Shown one piece after another: positions 27,362 to 34,755 of a stretch of 64,000 nt of DNA (positions are counted from its first letter, which is position 1; each line of letters opens with the position of its first letter). Both the position numbers and the translations under genes were made by a program. The stretch comes from Bacillus sp. X1(2014) (GTDB lineage: Bacteria; Bacillota; Bacilli; Bacillales_B; DSM-18226): positions 62,001 through 126,000 of the forward strand of contig NZ_VEED01000015.1 of NCBI RefSeq assembly GCF_007678255.1, given 5' to 3'. The notes below the pieces were generated by a model, which saw nothing but the letters and a program-made list of their open reading frames with translations, was not told where the DNA came from and did not search any database.

Positions 27362-27392
27362 TGTTAAAATACAAGAAAGATAATCATTCTCA
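27362..27392 (+). promoter_or_regulatory. feo promoter -10 region and Fur box
   Basis: An extended -10 TGTTAAAAT (27362-27370) is followed by AGATAATCATTCTCA (27378-27392), which matches the 7-1-7 Fur core TGATAATNATTATCA at 13 of 15 positions. The box lies over the transcription start and about 25 bp before feoA, as expected for iron repression. Confidence 0.75.
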
Positions 27393-27416
27393 ATTAGCGA
27401 GGATAGGGTGGTATAC

Positions 27417-27641
27417 ATGTTTGGTTCTTTAAAAGCAGGAGAAAGAGGGAAAATCATTGATATTTCTCTTGTAGGTCACCTGGTACAAAGACGTTTACTT
27501 GACTTAGGGATCACTGAAGGTTCAGAAGTGTGTGTGAAGTGTGTCATGCCATTCGGCGGTCCAATTATGATTGAATCTTGCGGACAATGTGTAGGTATTC
27601 GCCGTAGAGAAGCAGTTCGAATTGAAGTGGAGAGAATATAA
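27417..27641 (+). CDS. feoA: Ferrous iron transport accessory protein A
   Basis: A 74-residue SH3-like protein that works with FeoB in Fe2+ uptake. The sequence LVGHLVQRRLLDLGITEGSEV is the family pattern. Cysteines at CVKCVMP and SCGQC are extra metal-binding-type residues. Start at ATG 27417, with AGGGTGG six bases before; an upstream in-frame GTG at 27408 overlaps that site. Its stop overlaps the FeoB start by one base, so translation is coupled. Confidence 0.93.
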   Translation: MFGSLKAGERGKIIDISLVGHLVQRRLLDLGITEGSEVCVKCVMPFGGPIMIESCGQCVGIRRREAVRIEVERI

Positions 27642-29644
27642 TGGAAATCGCTCTAATCGGAAATCCCAATACAGGGAAAACTTCATTATTTAATAATCTT
27701 ACAGGTTCCTATGAGTATGTTGGTAACTGGAGCGGTGTAACCGTTGAAAAAAAAGTTGGTGTTTTTAAAAATAATATTGGTCATTTAATTGATTTACCTG
27801 GTGTATATACACTTAATCCTTTATCGAAGGATGAAGGGGTGGTTACATCCTTCTTTCTTAATGAATCAGTGGACCGCCTGCTAAATATATTAGATGCTTC
27901 ACAATTAGAACGAAATTTACATCTTACCTTGCAATTGCTAGAGTTTGAAAAACCAGCACTTATTGGACTTAATATGGTCGATGTAGCGAATAAACGCGGG
28001 ATTCAGATAGATGCATCTAAACTTTCAATCCTTCTCGGAGTGCCAGTTGTTCCTGTTGTGGCAAGAAGTGGTAAGGGCTGTGATAAATTAGTTGATGTCA
28101 TATCGACTCAATCAATCTTGCCTGCTAAAAAGAACCTTGTTTACTATGGTAAAGAGGTAGATGCAGCAATTGTCGCTTTGACAGCTGAGATAAATGGCAA
28201 AACCGGCCTTTCTGGCCGATTTCTAGCTATTCAATATTTTGAAGGAAATGAATATGTTAGAAACTACATTGAGACTATAGTTGATAATCAAAAACTTAAT
28301 GCCCTAACGGCTAACTTAGAGTCTATCTTACAAACACAATATCATGTAAAATCATTAGCAAACTATATTTATCAAAAAAGAAGAGAAGTAATAGAAAAAA
28401 TCGTCGTCGAAGTGGCTATAAAAAGTAACTTTGACATTCCACTTTCTGAAAAAATTGATATGATCGTTACCAATCGTTTTTTAGGAATGCCCATTTTCTT
28501 ACTGCTTATGTACATCATGTTTATGCTGACTTTTGATTGGCTTGGAACACCATTATCTGATGCTTTGGACGGGCTTTTAACAGGCCCAATTACGACAGGA
28601 TTTGAGTCGGTTTTAACCGCCATTCATGCTTCAAGTTTTATTCATGCATTAATTATTGATGGGTTAGTTGCTGGTGTAGGCGGTGTACTCGTATTTGTTC
28701 CGCAAATTTTTATCCTATTTTTCTTTATTTCTTTATTAGAAGATTCCGGGTACATGGCCCGTGTTGCATTGGTAATGGACCGAATTATGGAGTCAGTTGG
28801 GTTAAATGGGAAGGCGTTTATCCCTATGATGATTGGCTTCGGTTGTAATGTACCAGGAATAATGGCAGCCAGAACAATAGAGACCCCACGGGAAAGACTG
28901 GTAACCATATTGCTTACCCCATTAATGTCCTGTTCAGCACGATTGCCAGTGTATGCGTTATTTGTAGGAGCTTTTTTTGCAGGAAATAAGGCTTTATTTG
29001 TGCTTAGTCTATATGTCCTTGGGATTGTAGTTGCATTGGTCTTAGCCAAGATCTTTTCGTCTACATTACTAAAATCGGAAACTTCATTATTTGTTATAGA
29101 ACTGCCTCCTTACCGTCTTCCACAGTTTCAATCACTGTGGAGGAGTACTTGGGATAAAGGAAAAGGGTTTGTTAGAAAAGCTGGAACATTTATTTTTGCA
29201 GGTTCTGTCTTTATCTGGTTATTATCTTATGCTGGGCCCAATGGTTTAAAGGTTGACATGGAAGATAGTTATTTAGCCATGATTGGGAATGTAATCGCCC
29301 CAATTTTTGATCCAATTGGATTTGGAACATGGCAGGCATCCGCCTCGTTAATTACAGGGTTCTTGGCAAAAGAGGCCATTATTTCTACCATGAATATTAT
29401 TTATTTTGTTCCGAATGATGCAAGTTTGCAAGGGTTATTGGCGGACTATTATACTCCGCTTGCTGCCTATAGTTTCATGGTTTTCATTTTGTTATACATC
29501 CCATGCCTTGCGACAGTAGCAACTATCTATAAAGAAACAAATTCAAAAAAATGGACAGCTTTTTCTATGATTTATGCATTTGCAATTGCTTATGTGCTTT
29601 CTTTGATTATCTATCAAGGCGGCAAATTGTTAGGACTTGTTTAA
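27641..29644 (+). CDS. feoB: Ferrous iron transporter FeoB
   Basis: A 667-residue GTPase-gated Fe2+ permease of the cytoplasmic membrane. The N-terminal G domain has GNPNTGKTS at residues 7-15, DLPG near 50 and NMVD near 111. The spacer helix follows, then two Gate regions: the first near residue 390 around MIGFGCNVPG and MSCSARLPVYALF, the second towards the C-terminus. Overlaps feoA and is followed by a small Cys-rich partner gene. A Fur box upstream of feoA indicates iron control. Confidence 0.97.
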   Translation: MEIALIGNPNTGKTSLFNNLTGSYEYVGNWSGVTVEKKVGVFKNNIGHLIDLPGVYTLNPLSKDEGVVTSFFLNESVDRLLNILDASQLERNLHLTLQLLEFEKPALIGLNMVDVANKRGIQIDASKLSILLGVPVVPVVARSGKGCDKLVDVISTQSILPAKKNLVYYGKEVDAAIVALTAEINGKTGLSGRFLAIQYFEGNEYVRNYIETIVDNQKLNALTANLESILQTQYHVKSLANYIYQKRREVIEKIVVEVAIKSNFDIPLSEKIDMIVTNRFLGMPIFLLLMYIMFMLTFDWLGTPLSDALDGLLTGPITTGFESVLTAIHASSFIHALIIDGLVAGVGGVLVFVPQIFILFFFISLLEDSGYMARVALVMDRIMESVGLNGKAFIPMMIGFGCNVPGIMAARTIETPRERLVTILLTPLMSCSARLPVYALFVGAFFAGNKALFVLSLYVLGIVVALVLAKIFSSTLLKSETSLFVIELPPYRLPQFQSLWRSTWDKGKGFVRKAGTFIFAGSVFIWLLSYAGPNGLKVDMEDSYLAMIGNVIAPIFDPIGFGTWQASASLITGFLAKEAIISTMNIIYFVPNDASLQGLLADYYTPLAAYSFMVFILLYIPCLATVATIYKETNSKKWTAFSMIYAFAIAYVLSLIIYQGGKLLGLV

Positions 29645-29665
29645 TTCTAGAAAGAGGTGTAGCAA

Positions 29666-29821
29666 ATGATTGCCAATATTTTAATTGGAGCAGCTATTTT
29701 TGGATACGCGACATGGGCTTTAGTTAGGTTTATTAATAAATCGAAAGAAGGAAAATGCGGGGCATGCGATTTGAAAAATTCATGTTCTAGTAATTGCGGA
29801 ACACCGCCTAAACCACTATAA
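29666..29821 (+). CDS. FeoB-associated Cys-rich membrane protein
   Basis: A 51-residue protein: one N-terminal membrane helix (residues 3-22) and a cytoplasmic tail with four Cys arranged C-x2-C-x5-C-x3-C. This matches the small Cys-rich proteins found after FeoB in Firmicutes, thought to handle or sense iron at the transporter exit. AAGAGGTG precedes the ATG. Located 21 bp after feoB and before the operon terminator, so it is the third gene of the feo operon. Confidence 0.88.
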   Translation: MIANILIGAAIFGYATWALVRFINKSKEGKCGACDLKNSCSSNCGTPPKPL

Positions 29822-29828
29822 ATAATTG

Positions 29829-29859
29829 AAACTGCTATCAATAAAGGTAGCAGTTTTTT
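29829..29859 (+). terminator. feo operon terminator
   Basis: Stem AAACTGCTA / TAGCAGTTT with a ten-base loop and six T. Confidence 0.85.
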
Positions 29860-29885
29860 GATGCTAGGATTTGAAGATTTAAGTA

Positions 29886-29909
29886 AACTAGTGTAAAATT
29901 ACACTAGTT
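29886..29909. promoter_or_regulatory. Perfect palindrome, likely operator of the XRE regulator
   Basis: AACTAGTGTAA-AA-TTACACTAGTT: eleven-base arms without mismatch, 23 bp before the regulator's start. Placement suggests autoregulation. Confidence 0.7.
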
Positions 29910-29931
29910 GTAATTGAAGGAAGGGCTTAAT

Positions 29932-30387
29932 TTGACCAGAGATGAAATTATAATGCAGGTTTCTGAAAAGCTTCGCCTCATACGGACGGAAGTCGGCTAT
30001 ACACAGGATAAAATGGCAGACATTATTGGTGTCTCGAAGAAAACACTTGTTCAAATTGAAAAAGGTAGAGTTTTAGCCAACTGGTCTACTGTAGTTTCGA
30101 TTTGTGCATTATTTCGTGAAACTGAAACAGTTCAATTTCTATTTGGAAATGAGCCGCTTGAGGTGTTAGAAACGGTTGCCCGCGAAGGAATAGATATTCG
30201 GAAGTCAAAAACACTCGGCGGCCGGATTTGGTGGAGAGTTGTAACGAAAAAGAACGGGTATATTCTTCAACAAAATATTCTTAGTAAACATTTTCGGATT
30301 TTGGATGAAGAAAATTATCGGATTTTTAGCAGTATTGATGAAAAGGTATCGAAACACCGTTTTAAAGAATTGACGAAAAATGAATAA
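29932..30387 (+). CDS. XRE-family helix-turn-helix regulator
   Basis: A 151-residue protein. The N-terminal helix-turn-helix spans about residues 10-50 (GYTQDKMADIIGVSKKTLVQIEKGR, the canonical XRE recognition pattern). The C-terminal half is unrecognised, with LGGRIWWRVVTKKNGY and LSKHFRILDEENYRIFSS resembling a small beta-rich sensor or dimerisation region. Start TTG 29932 has AAGGAAGGG six bases upstream; the frame is open further up but without a ribosome site. A perfect palindrome precedes it. Regulon unknown. Confidence 0.82.
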   Translation: MTRDEIIMQVSEKLRLIRTEVGYTQDKMADIIGVSKKTLVQIEKGRVLANWSTVVSICALFRETETVQFLFGNEPLEVLETVAREGIDIRKSKTLGGRIWWRVVTKKNGYILQQNILSKHFRILDEENYRIFSSIDEKVSKHRFKELTKNE

Positions 30388-30395
30388 ACGACATA

Positions 30396-30424
30396 AAAAA
30401 GATGGGGATCCGCCATCTTTTTTC
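30396..30424 (+). terminator. Terminator after the XRE regulator
   Basis: Stem AAAAAGATGG / CCATCTTTTT with a seven-base loop, T-rich tail. Confidence 0.82.
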
Positions 30425-30515
30425 TTTTTTTTGGAATACTAAATATTGTCATAAAAACTCTCCCTATCTTCGAAAATTAACCGATGATAGATTACAGATA
30501 AAGGATGTTTTTCAT

Positions 30516-32558
30516 TTGGTATTAAAAGAGAAAATTAAGACCATATTCAATAACTTGAAAAAGTGGCACTTGTTCCAAACTATTGTACTTTCTATGTTAA
30601 TCATCATCTTAAGTTTTTTTGGACTACTTTATTATTTTTCCAAGGATGCAGATATATCAGGACTTAAGAACGAACTGCCACAATCTACCGTGTTTTATGA
30701 TGTGAATGATGATGTAGCAAGTAAAGTGTCCTCAAATAAAAATGAAGGTGTCTCTATTAAGCAGGTTCCTGATTCAATGAAAAACGCGATTATTGCTATT
30801 GAGGATCGTCGATTTTATCAACATAGCGGTGTAGATTTGATAGGGACATCAAGGGCGCTCATCCGAGACCTAAAAGCTAGAGGAATGGTTGAAGGAGGCA
30901 GCACCATAACGCAACAATTGACTAAGAATACACTTCTCACCTCGCAAAAAACCTTAAATAGGAAGATGGAGGAGGTTTTTTTAGCACTACAGATTGAACG
31001 TGAATATTCAAAACCAGAAATCTTGCAAATGTATCTAAATCAAATTTATTTTGGAAATGGTGCATGGGGGATTAAAATGGCTGCAAGCAAATATTTTGCC
31101 AAAGAGGTTAATGACCTAACGATCAGTGAATCTGCATTACTTGCAGGACTAATTAAAGCACCTTCTGCCTTGAATCCTTATGAACATATGGAAAAGGCGA
31201 CCGAAAGAAGAAATCTAGTATTAATACAAATGAAGAAACAAGGGTATATTTCGGATTCCCAGTATGAAAAAGCCATTCATGAAAAAGTAATTTTAAATGA
31301 TAAGGGCGGTGACCCGTTCCGAGGCAAATTTCCATACTATGTTGATCAGGTTTTAGAAGAGGCTATAACTTTATATGGATTATCACAGGATGAATTACTA
31401 ACAGGCGGCTATAAAATTTTTACCGAACTTGAACCTGAAATGCAAACAGCCATGGAAGAGACCTATCAAATTGAATCCTTATTCCAAGAAGGAAAAGATA
31501 CCCTAGTTCAGAGCGGTGGTGTCCTCTTAGATCCCAAGACAGGTGGAATTAAGGCAATTGTTGGCGGCAGGGGAAAACATACGTTTAGAGGTTATAATCG
31601 AGCCTCGCAATTAAAAGCTCAGCCTGGTTCCTCCTTTAAGCCATTAGCGGTTTATACACCTGCATTGGAAGAAGGTTGGAAGATGACTGATTTGTTAAAA
31701 GATGAGCCAATGACATTTGGGAGTTATCAACCAAGTAATTACGATAATCAATATGCTGGTCAGGTGCCCATGTATGAAGCAGTAAAAGAATCAAAAAACG
31801 TATCTGCTGTTTGGCTGTTAAATGAACTTGGAATTGAAAAAGGATTAGATTCAATTAAGCGGTTCGGAATTTCATTGGACAAAAATGACCGTAATTTATC
31901 TCTTGCCTTAGGTGGTTTGCATAAAGGTGTCTCTCCTTTGAACATGGCTGAAGCTTTTTCTGTTTTTCCAAATAACGGAGTAAGAATAAAGGCGCATGCA
32001 ATTAAGAAAATTGTTGATGCTGACGGAAAGGTTGTCGCTGTCTGGAAAGCAAAAAAAGAAAGAGTCACAACAAAAGCAGTAACCAACAATATAACGACCA
32101 TGCTCCTTGGTGTAGTGGAACAAGGTACAGGTAAGGCTGCACAAATACCTGGCCGAGAAACGGCTGGAAAAACTGGTTCAACTCAAGTTCCAATTGAGGG
32201 AATAAATGGCTTGAAGGATCAATGGTTTGTTGGGTATACGCCGCAGCTGGTCGGGGCGATCTGGGTTGGCTACGATAAAACAGACAAGGATCATTATATT
32301 ACGCCTGTCAGCAATAAAGGTTCAGCAGTTATTTTTCGGGAAGTTATGACGAAAGCATTAACGAATGAGCCTGTTGAAAGCTTTAATGTCCAGCATATCT
32401 CCACATTGATTGAAAAGAAAAAGCAAGAAGAGGCTGCTAAGAATCGTTATAAATTTCAAGAGAATTTTAATAACGAGGTTCAGAAGTGGGAAGAAAAATG
32501 GAATAAGCAAAAGGAAAAATGGAGAAAGAGATGGAATGATAAGGGAAAAGGTCATTAA
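30516..32558 (+). CDS. Class A penicillin-binding protein
   Basis: A 680-residue bifunctional peptidoglycan synthase. It has an N-terminal membrane anchor (residues 20-42) and a GT51 glycosyltransferase domain with EDRRFYQHSG near residue 92 and GGSTITQQLTKN near 127. The transpeptidase domain has GSSFKPL (catalytic Ser near 370), SKNVSA near 428 and GKTGSTQ near 550. The C-terminal tail is Lys/Trp/Glu-rich. Start TTG 30516 with AAAGGA upstream; the open frame upstream to 30402 overlaps the preceding terminator. Resembles PbpF/PbpG-type proteins. Confidence 0.93.
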   Translation: MVLKEKIKTIFNNLKKWHLFQTIVLSMLIIILSFFGLLYYFSKDADISGLKNELPQSTVFYDVNDDVASKVSSNKNEGVSIKQVPDSMKNAIIAIEDRRFYQHSGVDLIGTSRALIRDLKARGMVEGGSTITQQLTKNTLLTSQKTLNRKMEEVFLALQIEREYSKPEILQMYLNQIYFGNGAWGIKMAASKYFAKEVNDLTISESALLAGLIKAPSALNPYEHMEKATERRNLVLIQMKKQGYISDSQYEKAIHEKVILNDKGGDPFRGKFPYYVDQVLEEAITLYGLSQDELLTGGYKIFTELEPEMQTAMEETYQIESLFQEGKDTLVQSGGVLLDPKTGGIKAIVGGRGKHTFRGYNRASQLKAQPGSSFKPLAVYTPALEEGWKMTDLLKDEPMTFGSYQPSNYDNQYAGQVPMYEAVKESKNVSAVWLLNELGIEKGLDSIKRFGISLDKNDRNLSLALGGLHKGVSPLNMAEAFSVFPNNGVRIKAHAIKKIVDADGKVVAVWKAKKERVTTKAVTNNITTMLLGVVEQGTGKAAQIPGRETAGKTGSTQVPIEGINGLKDQWFVGYTPQLVGAIWVGYDKTDKDHYITPVSNKGSAVIFREVMTKALTNEPVESFNVQHISTLIEKKKQEEAAKNRYKFQENFNNEVQKWEEKWNKQKEKWRKRWNDKGKGH

Positions 32559-32676
32559 TGTTCCTCTATGAGAAGAAAGTTATTCGAGACAATTCAGAAA
32601 AATGGGAATTGACTTTTAAAAGAACTGGTGATAACCTAACAAAGGAAGAAAAAAAAGGAAAGGGAGGGTTACAAAA

Positions 32677-32751
32677 ATGACTACATTCAATCATGTCTCT
32701 TTAACAATTGAATATTTGTATGTAACCTGTCCTGAAGAAATTTCCTGTTAA
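32677..32751 (+). CDS. 24-residue leader peptide of the bmrCD attenuator (BmrB-like role)
   Basis: Encodes MTTFNHVSLTIEYLYVTCPE plus EISC. A very strong ribosome site AGGGAGGG sits eight bases before the ATG. Codons 16-18 (GTA ACC TGT) are complementary to ACAGGTTAC in the 5' arm of the terminator 40 bases downstream, so ribosome position should decide which hairpin forms. In B. subtilis a leader peptide (BmrB) upstream of bmrCD works by ribosome-mediated attenuation; I propose the same job here. Sequence identity with BmrB was not checked. Confidence 0.6.
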   Translation: MTTFNHVSLTIEYLYVTCPEEISC

Positions 32752-32796
32752 ATTATCAATGTGAAATAATTGATTAATGACAAAAACACAGGTTAC
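32722..32796 (+). promoter_or_regulatory. Antiterminator pairing
   Basis: ATGTAACCTGT (32720-32730) pairs with ACAGGTTACGT (32788-32798), eleven pairs with one G-U. This would break the first arm of terminator 1. It is the switch element of the proposed attenuator. Confidence 0.6.
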
Positions 32797-32828
32797 GTTT
32801 TATTTAATACGTGACGTGTGTTTTTTTG
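32782..32828 (+). terminator. Attenuator terminator 1 upstream of bmrC
   Basis: Long stem AAAAACACA-G-GTTACGT / ACGTGAC-G-TGTGTTTTT with one mismatch and a loop of about ten bases, followed by more T. It lies inside the bmrCD leader, far from any upstream stop codon it might serve. Confidence 0.8.
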
Positions 32829-32839
32829 TCCCTTTTTTT

Positions 32840-32879
32840 AAAAGGAGGCATACTGCACTGTTGCGGTATGTCTTTTTTT
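32840..32879 (+). terminator. Possible second terminator in the bmrCD leader
   Basis: Stem GGCATAC / GTATGTC (one G-U) with a 12-base loop, followed by seven T. A Shine-Dalgarno-like AAAGGAGG overlaps its 5' side. Confidence 0.6.
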
Positions 32880-32913
32880 ATAGTTCAAAACAAACTTAAG
32901 GGAGGAAATTTGG

Positions 32914-32973
32914 ATGGGATATTTAGAAGGATCTTGGACAGGAAATACAGCAGGAGCAATAGACGGAGGATAG
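32914..32973 (+). CDS. Possible 19-residue peptide immediately before bmrC
   Basis: ATG to TAG encodes MGYLEGSWTGNTAGAIDGG, rich in Gly. AAGGGAGG lies about seven bases upstream, and the stop is 24 bases before the bmrC start. It may be a second regulatory leader, help couple ribosomes into bmrC, or be chance. No family recognised. Confidence 0.4.
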   Translation: MGYLEGSWTGNTAGAIDGG

Positions 32974-32997
32974 TAAAACATAAGGGGGAAGTCAGTT

Positions 32998-34755
32998 ATG
33001 TTTGCGGTGTTAAAAAAATTAAGTTGGTTCTTTAAAGAAAATTGGCAGCGTTATCTCATCGCGATTACCCTATTAATTTTAGTCGGCATATTGGATGTGA
33101 TTCCGCCTAAATTAATCGGATTAGCGATTGATGATATTCATGAAGGCAGTATAAGTAATAAGAAAATAATACAATACCTTGGCATTCTTTTGGCAATTCT
33201 GGTTTCGTCCTATGCAATAACCTATATATGGATGTACCGGCTGTTTGGAGGGGCCTTCCTTGTAGAAAGGAAACTTAGGTCCAGATTCGTTGCTCATTTA
33301 CTAAAAATGACTCCGATATTCTATGAAAGAAATAGAACTGGAGATTTAATGGCGCGTGCCACTAATGATTTAAAGGCCATATCAATCACAGCAGGTTTTG
33401 GGATCCTGACACTTGTAGATTCAAGTGTATGGATGCTGACATTACTATTAACGATGGGAATTTTAATTAGTTGGAAGTTAACGCTTGCGGCAATTATCCC
33501 GCTGCCAATTATGGCGATTTTAATGCAAATGTATGGAAAACGAATTCATACTCGCTTCATGGAAGCTCAAGATGCGTTTGGTGAACTGAATGACCGAGTA
33601 CTTGAATCAGTTGCAGGAGTTAGAGTCATCCGTGCTTTTGTTCAAGAATCTGCAGATAGTAAGCGGTTTCATCAGCTTACGGAGGATGTCTATCACAAGA
33701 ACATTAACGTTGCAAAAATTGACGCATTATTCGATCCAACAATTAAGGTGCTTGTTGGTATTAGTTACTTAATTGGGCTCGGTTATGGTGCCTATTTAGT
33801 TTTCCATCAATCGATCACATTGGGCAATCTTGTTTCGTTTAATGTGTATCTAGGGATGCTTATTTGGCCTATGTTCGCAATTGGCGAGTTGATCAATGTG
33901 ATGCAGAGGGGGAATGCATCACTGGACCGTGTAAATGAAACACTTAGCTATCAGGAGGAAGTCATCAATCCACTAAGCCCTGTTTCGATACCACGTGCAG
34001 ATCAAATTGATTATGGGAAGGTAACTTTTCGTTATCCTTCATCTAAGAATGATAACCTTCATCAGGTTGATGTTAGGCTTCTCCAGGGGCAGACATTGGG
34101 TATTGTCGGTAAAACAGGTTCAGGAAAGACCACCTTTATTAAACAGTTATTAAGACAATATCCACTAGGCGATGGAGAGGTATCCATATCAGGGGTATCT
34201 TTAGAGAAGCAAACCTTAGAACAGGTTCGCGACTGGATTGGTTATGTGCCTCAGGATCATGTACTGTTTTCTCGAAGTGTGAAAGAGAATATCCTCTTTG
34301 GCAGGAAAGAAGCGAGTGATGAAGAATTAGAAGAGGCCATTGATTTAGCTGCGTTTCGAAAAGATCTTGCCCTCCTTCCAGAGGGATTAAGTACACTCGT
34401 TGGAGAGAAGGGAGTGGCCTTATCCGGAGGGCAAAAACAACGGATTTCGATTGCACGCGCACTGATCAAAAATCCAGAAATCCTAATCCTCGATGATTCC
34501 TTATCGGCAGTTGATGCTAAAACAGAAAAAAGAATCATTGATAATATTAGAAAGGTAAGAAATGACAAGACCACTATCATCACCACACATCGAATGTCCG
34601 CTGTCCAACATGCCGACCATATTATTGTTTTAGATGATGGCAAAATTGTCGAAGAAGGGACACATGAACAGCTTCTTGAACATGATGGGTGGTATAAGGA
34701 ACAATTTATTCGCCAGCAGATTACAGGGAAGATAGAGGAAGAGGTGCAAGCATGA
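32998..34755 (+). CDS. bmrC: Multidrug ABC exporter half-transporter BmrC (YheI)
   Basis: A 585-residue ABC half-transporter: six membrane helices in residues 15-300, then the ATPase. Walker A is GKTGSGKT near residue 370, the signature is LSGGQKQR near 477, and Walker B ends ILILDDSLSA, with Asp where Glu is the usual catalytic base. That degenerate site is typical of BmrC in the heterodimer, where BmrD supplies the working Glu. Overlaps bmrD by four bases. Expression probably controlled by the leader attenuator. Confidence 0.92.
   Translation: MFAVLKKLSWFFKENWQRYLIAITLLILVGILDVIPPKLIGLAIDDIHEGSISNKKIIQYLGILLAILVSSYAITYIWMYRLFGGAFLVERKLRSRFVAHLLKMTPIFYERNRTGDLMARATNDLKAISITAGFGILTLVDSSVWMLTLLLTMGILISWKLTLAAIIPLPIMAILMQMYGKRIHTRFMEAQDAFGELNDRVLESVAGVRVIRAFVQESADSKRFHQLTEDVYHKNINVAKIDALFDPTIKVLVGISYLIGLGYGAYLVFHQSITLGNLVSFNVYLGMLIWPMFAIGELINVMQRGNASLDRVNETLSYQEEVINPLSPVSIPRADQIDYGKVTFRYPSSKNDNLHQVDVRLLQGQTLGIVGKTGSGKTTFIKQLLRQYPLGDGEVSISGVSLEKQTLEQVRDWIGYVPQDHVLFSRSVKENILFGRKEASDEELEEAIDLAAFRKDLALLPEGLSTLVGEKGVALSGGQKQRISIARALIKNPEILILDDSLSAVDAKTEKRIIDNIRKVRNDKTTIITTHRMSAVQHADHIIVLDDGKIVEEGTHEQLLEHDGWYKEQFIRQQITGKIEEEVQA

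Noticed and set aside
28642..29049. 135-codon minus-strand ORF opposite feoB
   Set aside because: It is a shadow of the membrane part of feoB, low complexity in translation, without a ribosome site.
32811..33035. 74-codon ORF across the bmrCD leader
   Set aside because: It runs through both terminators and into bmrC in another frame, with no ribosome site; the short ORFs with strong sites are better supported.
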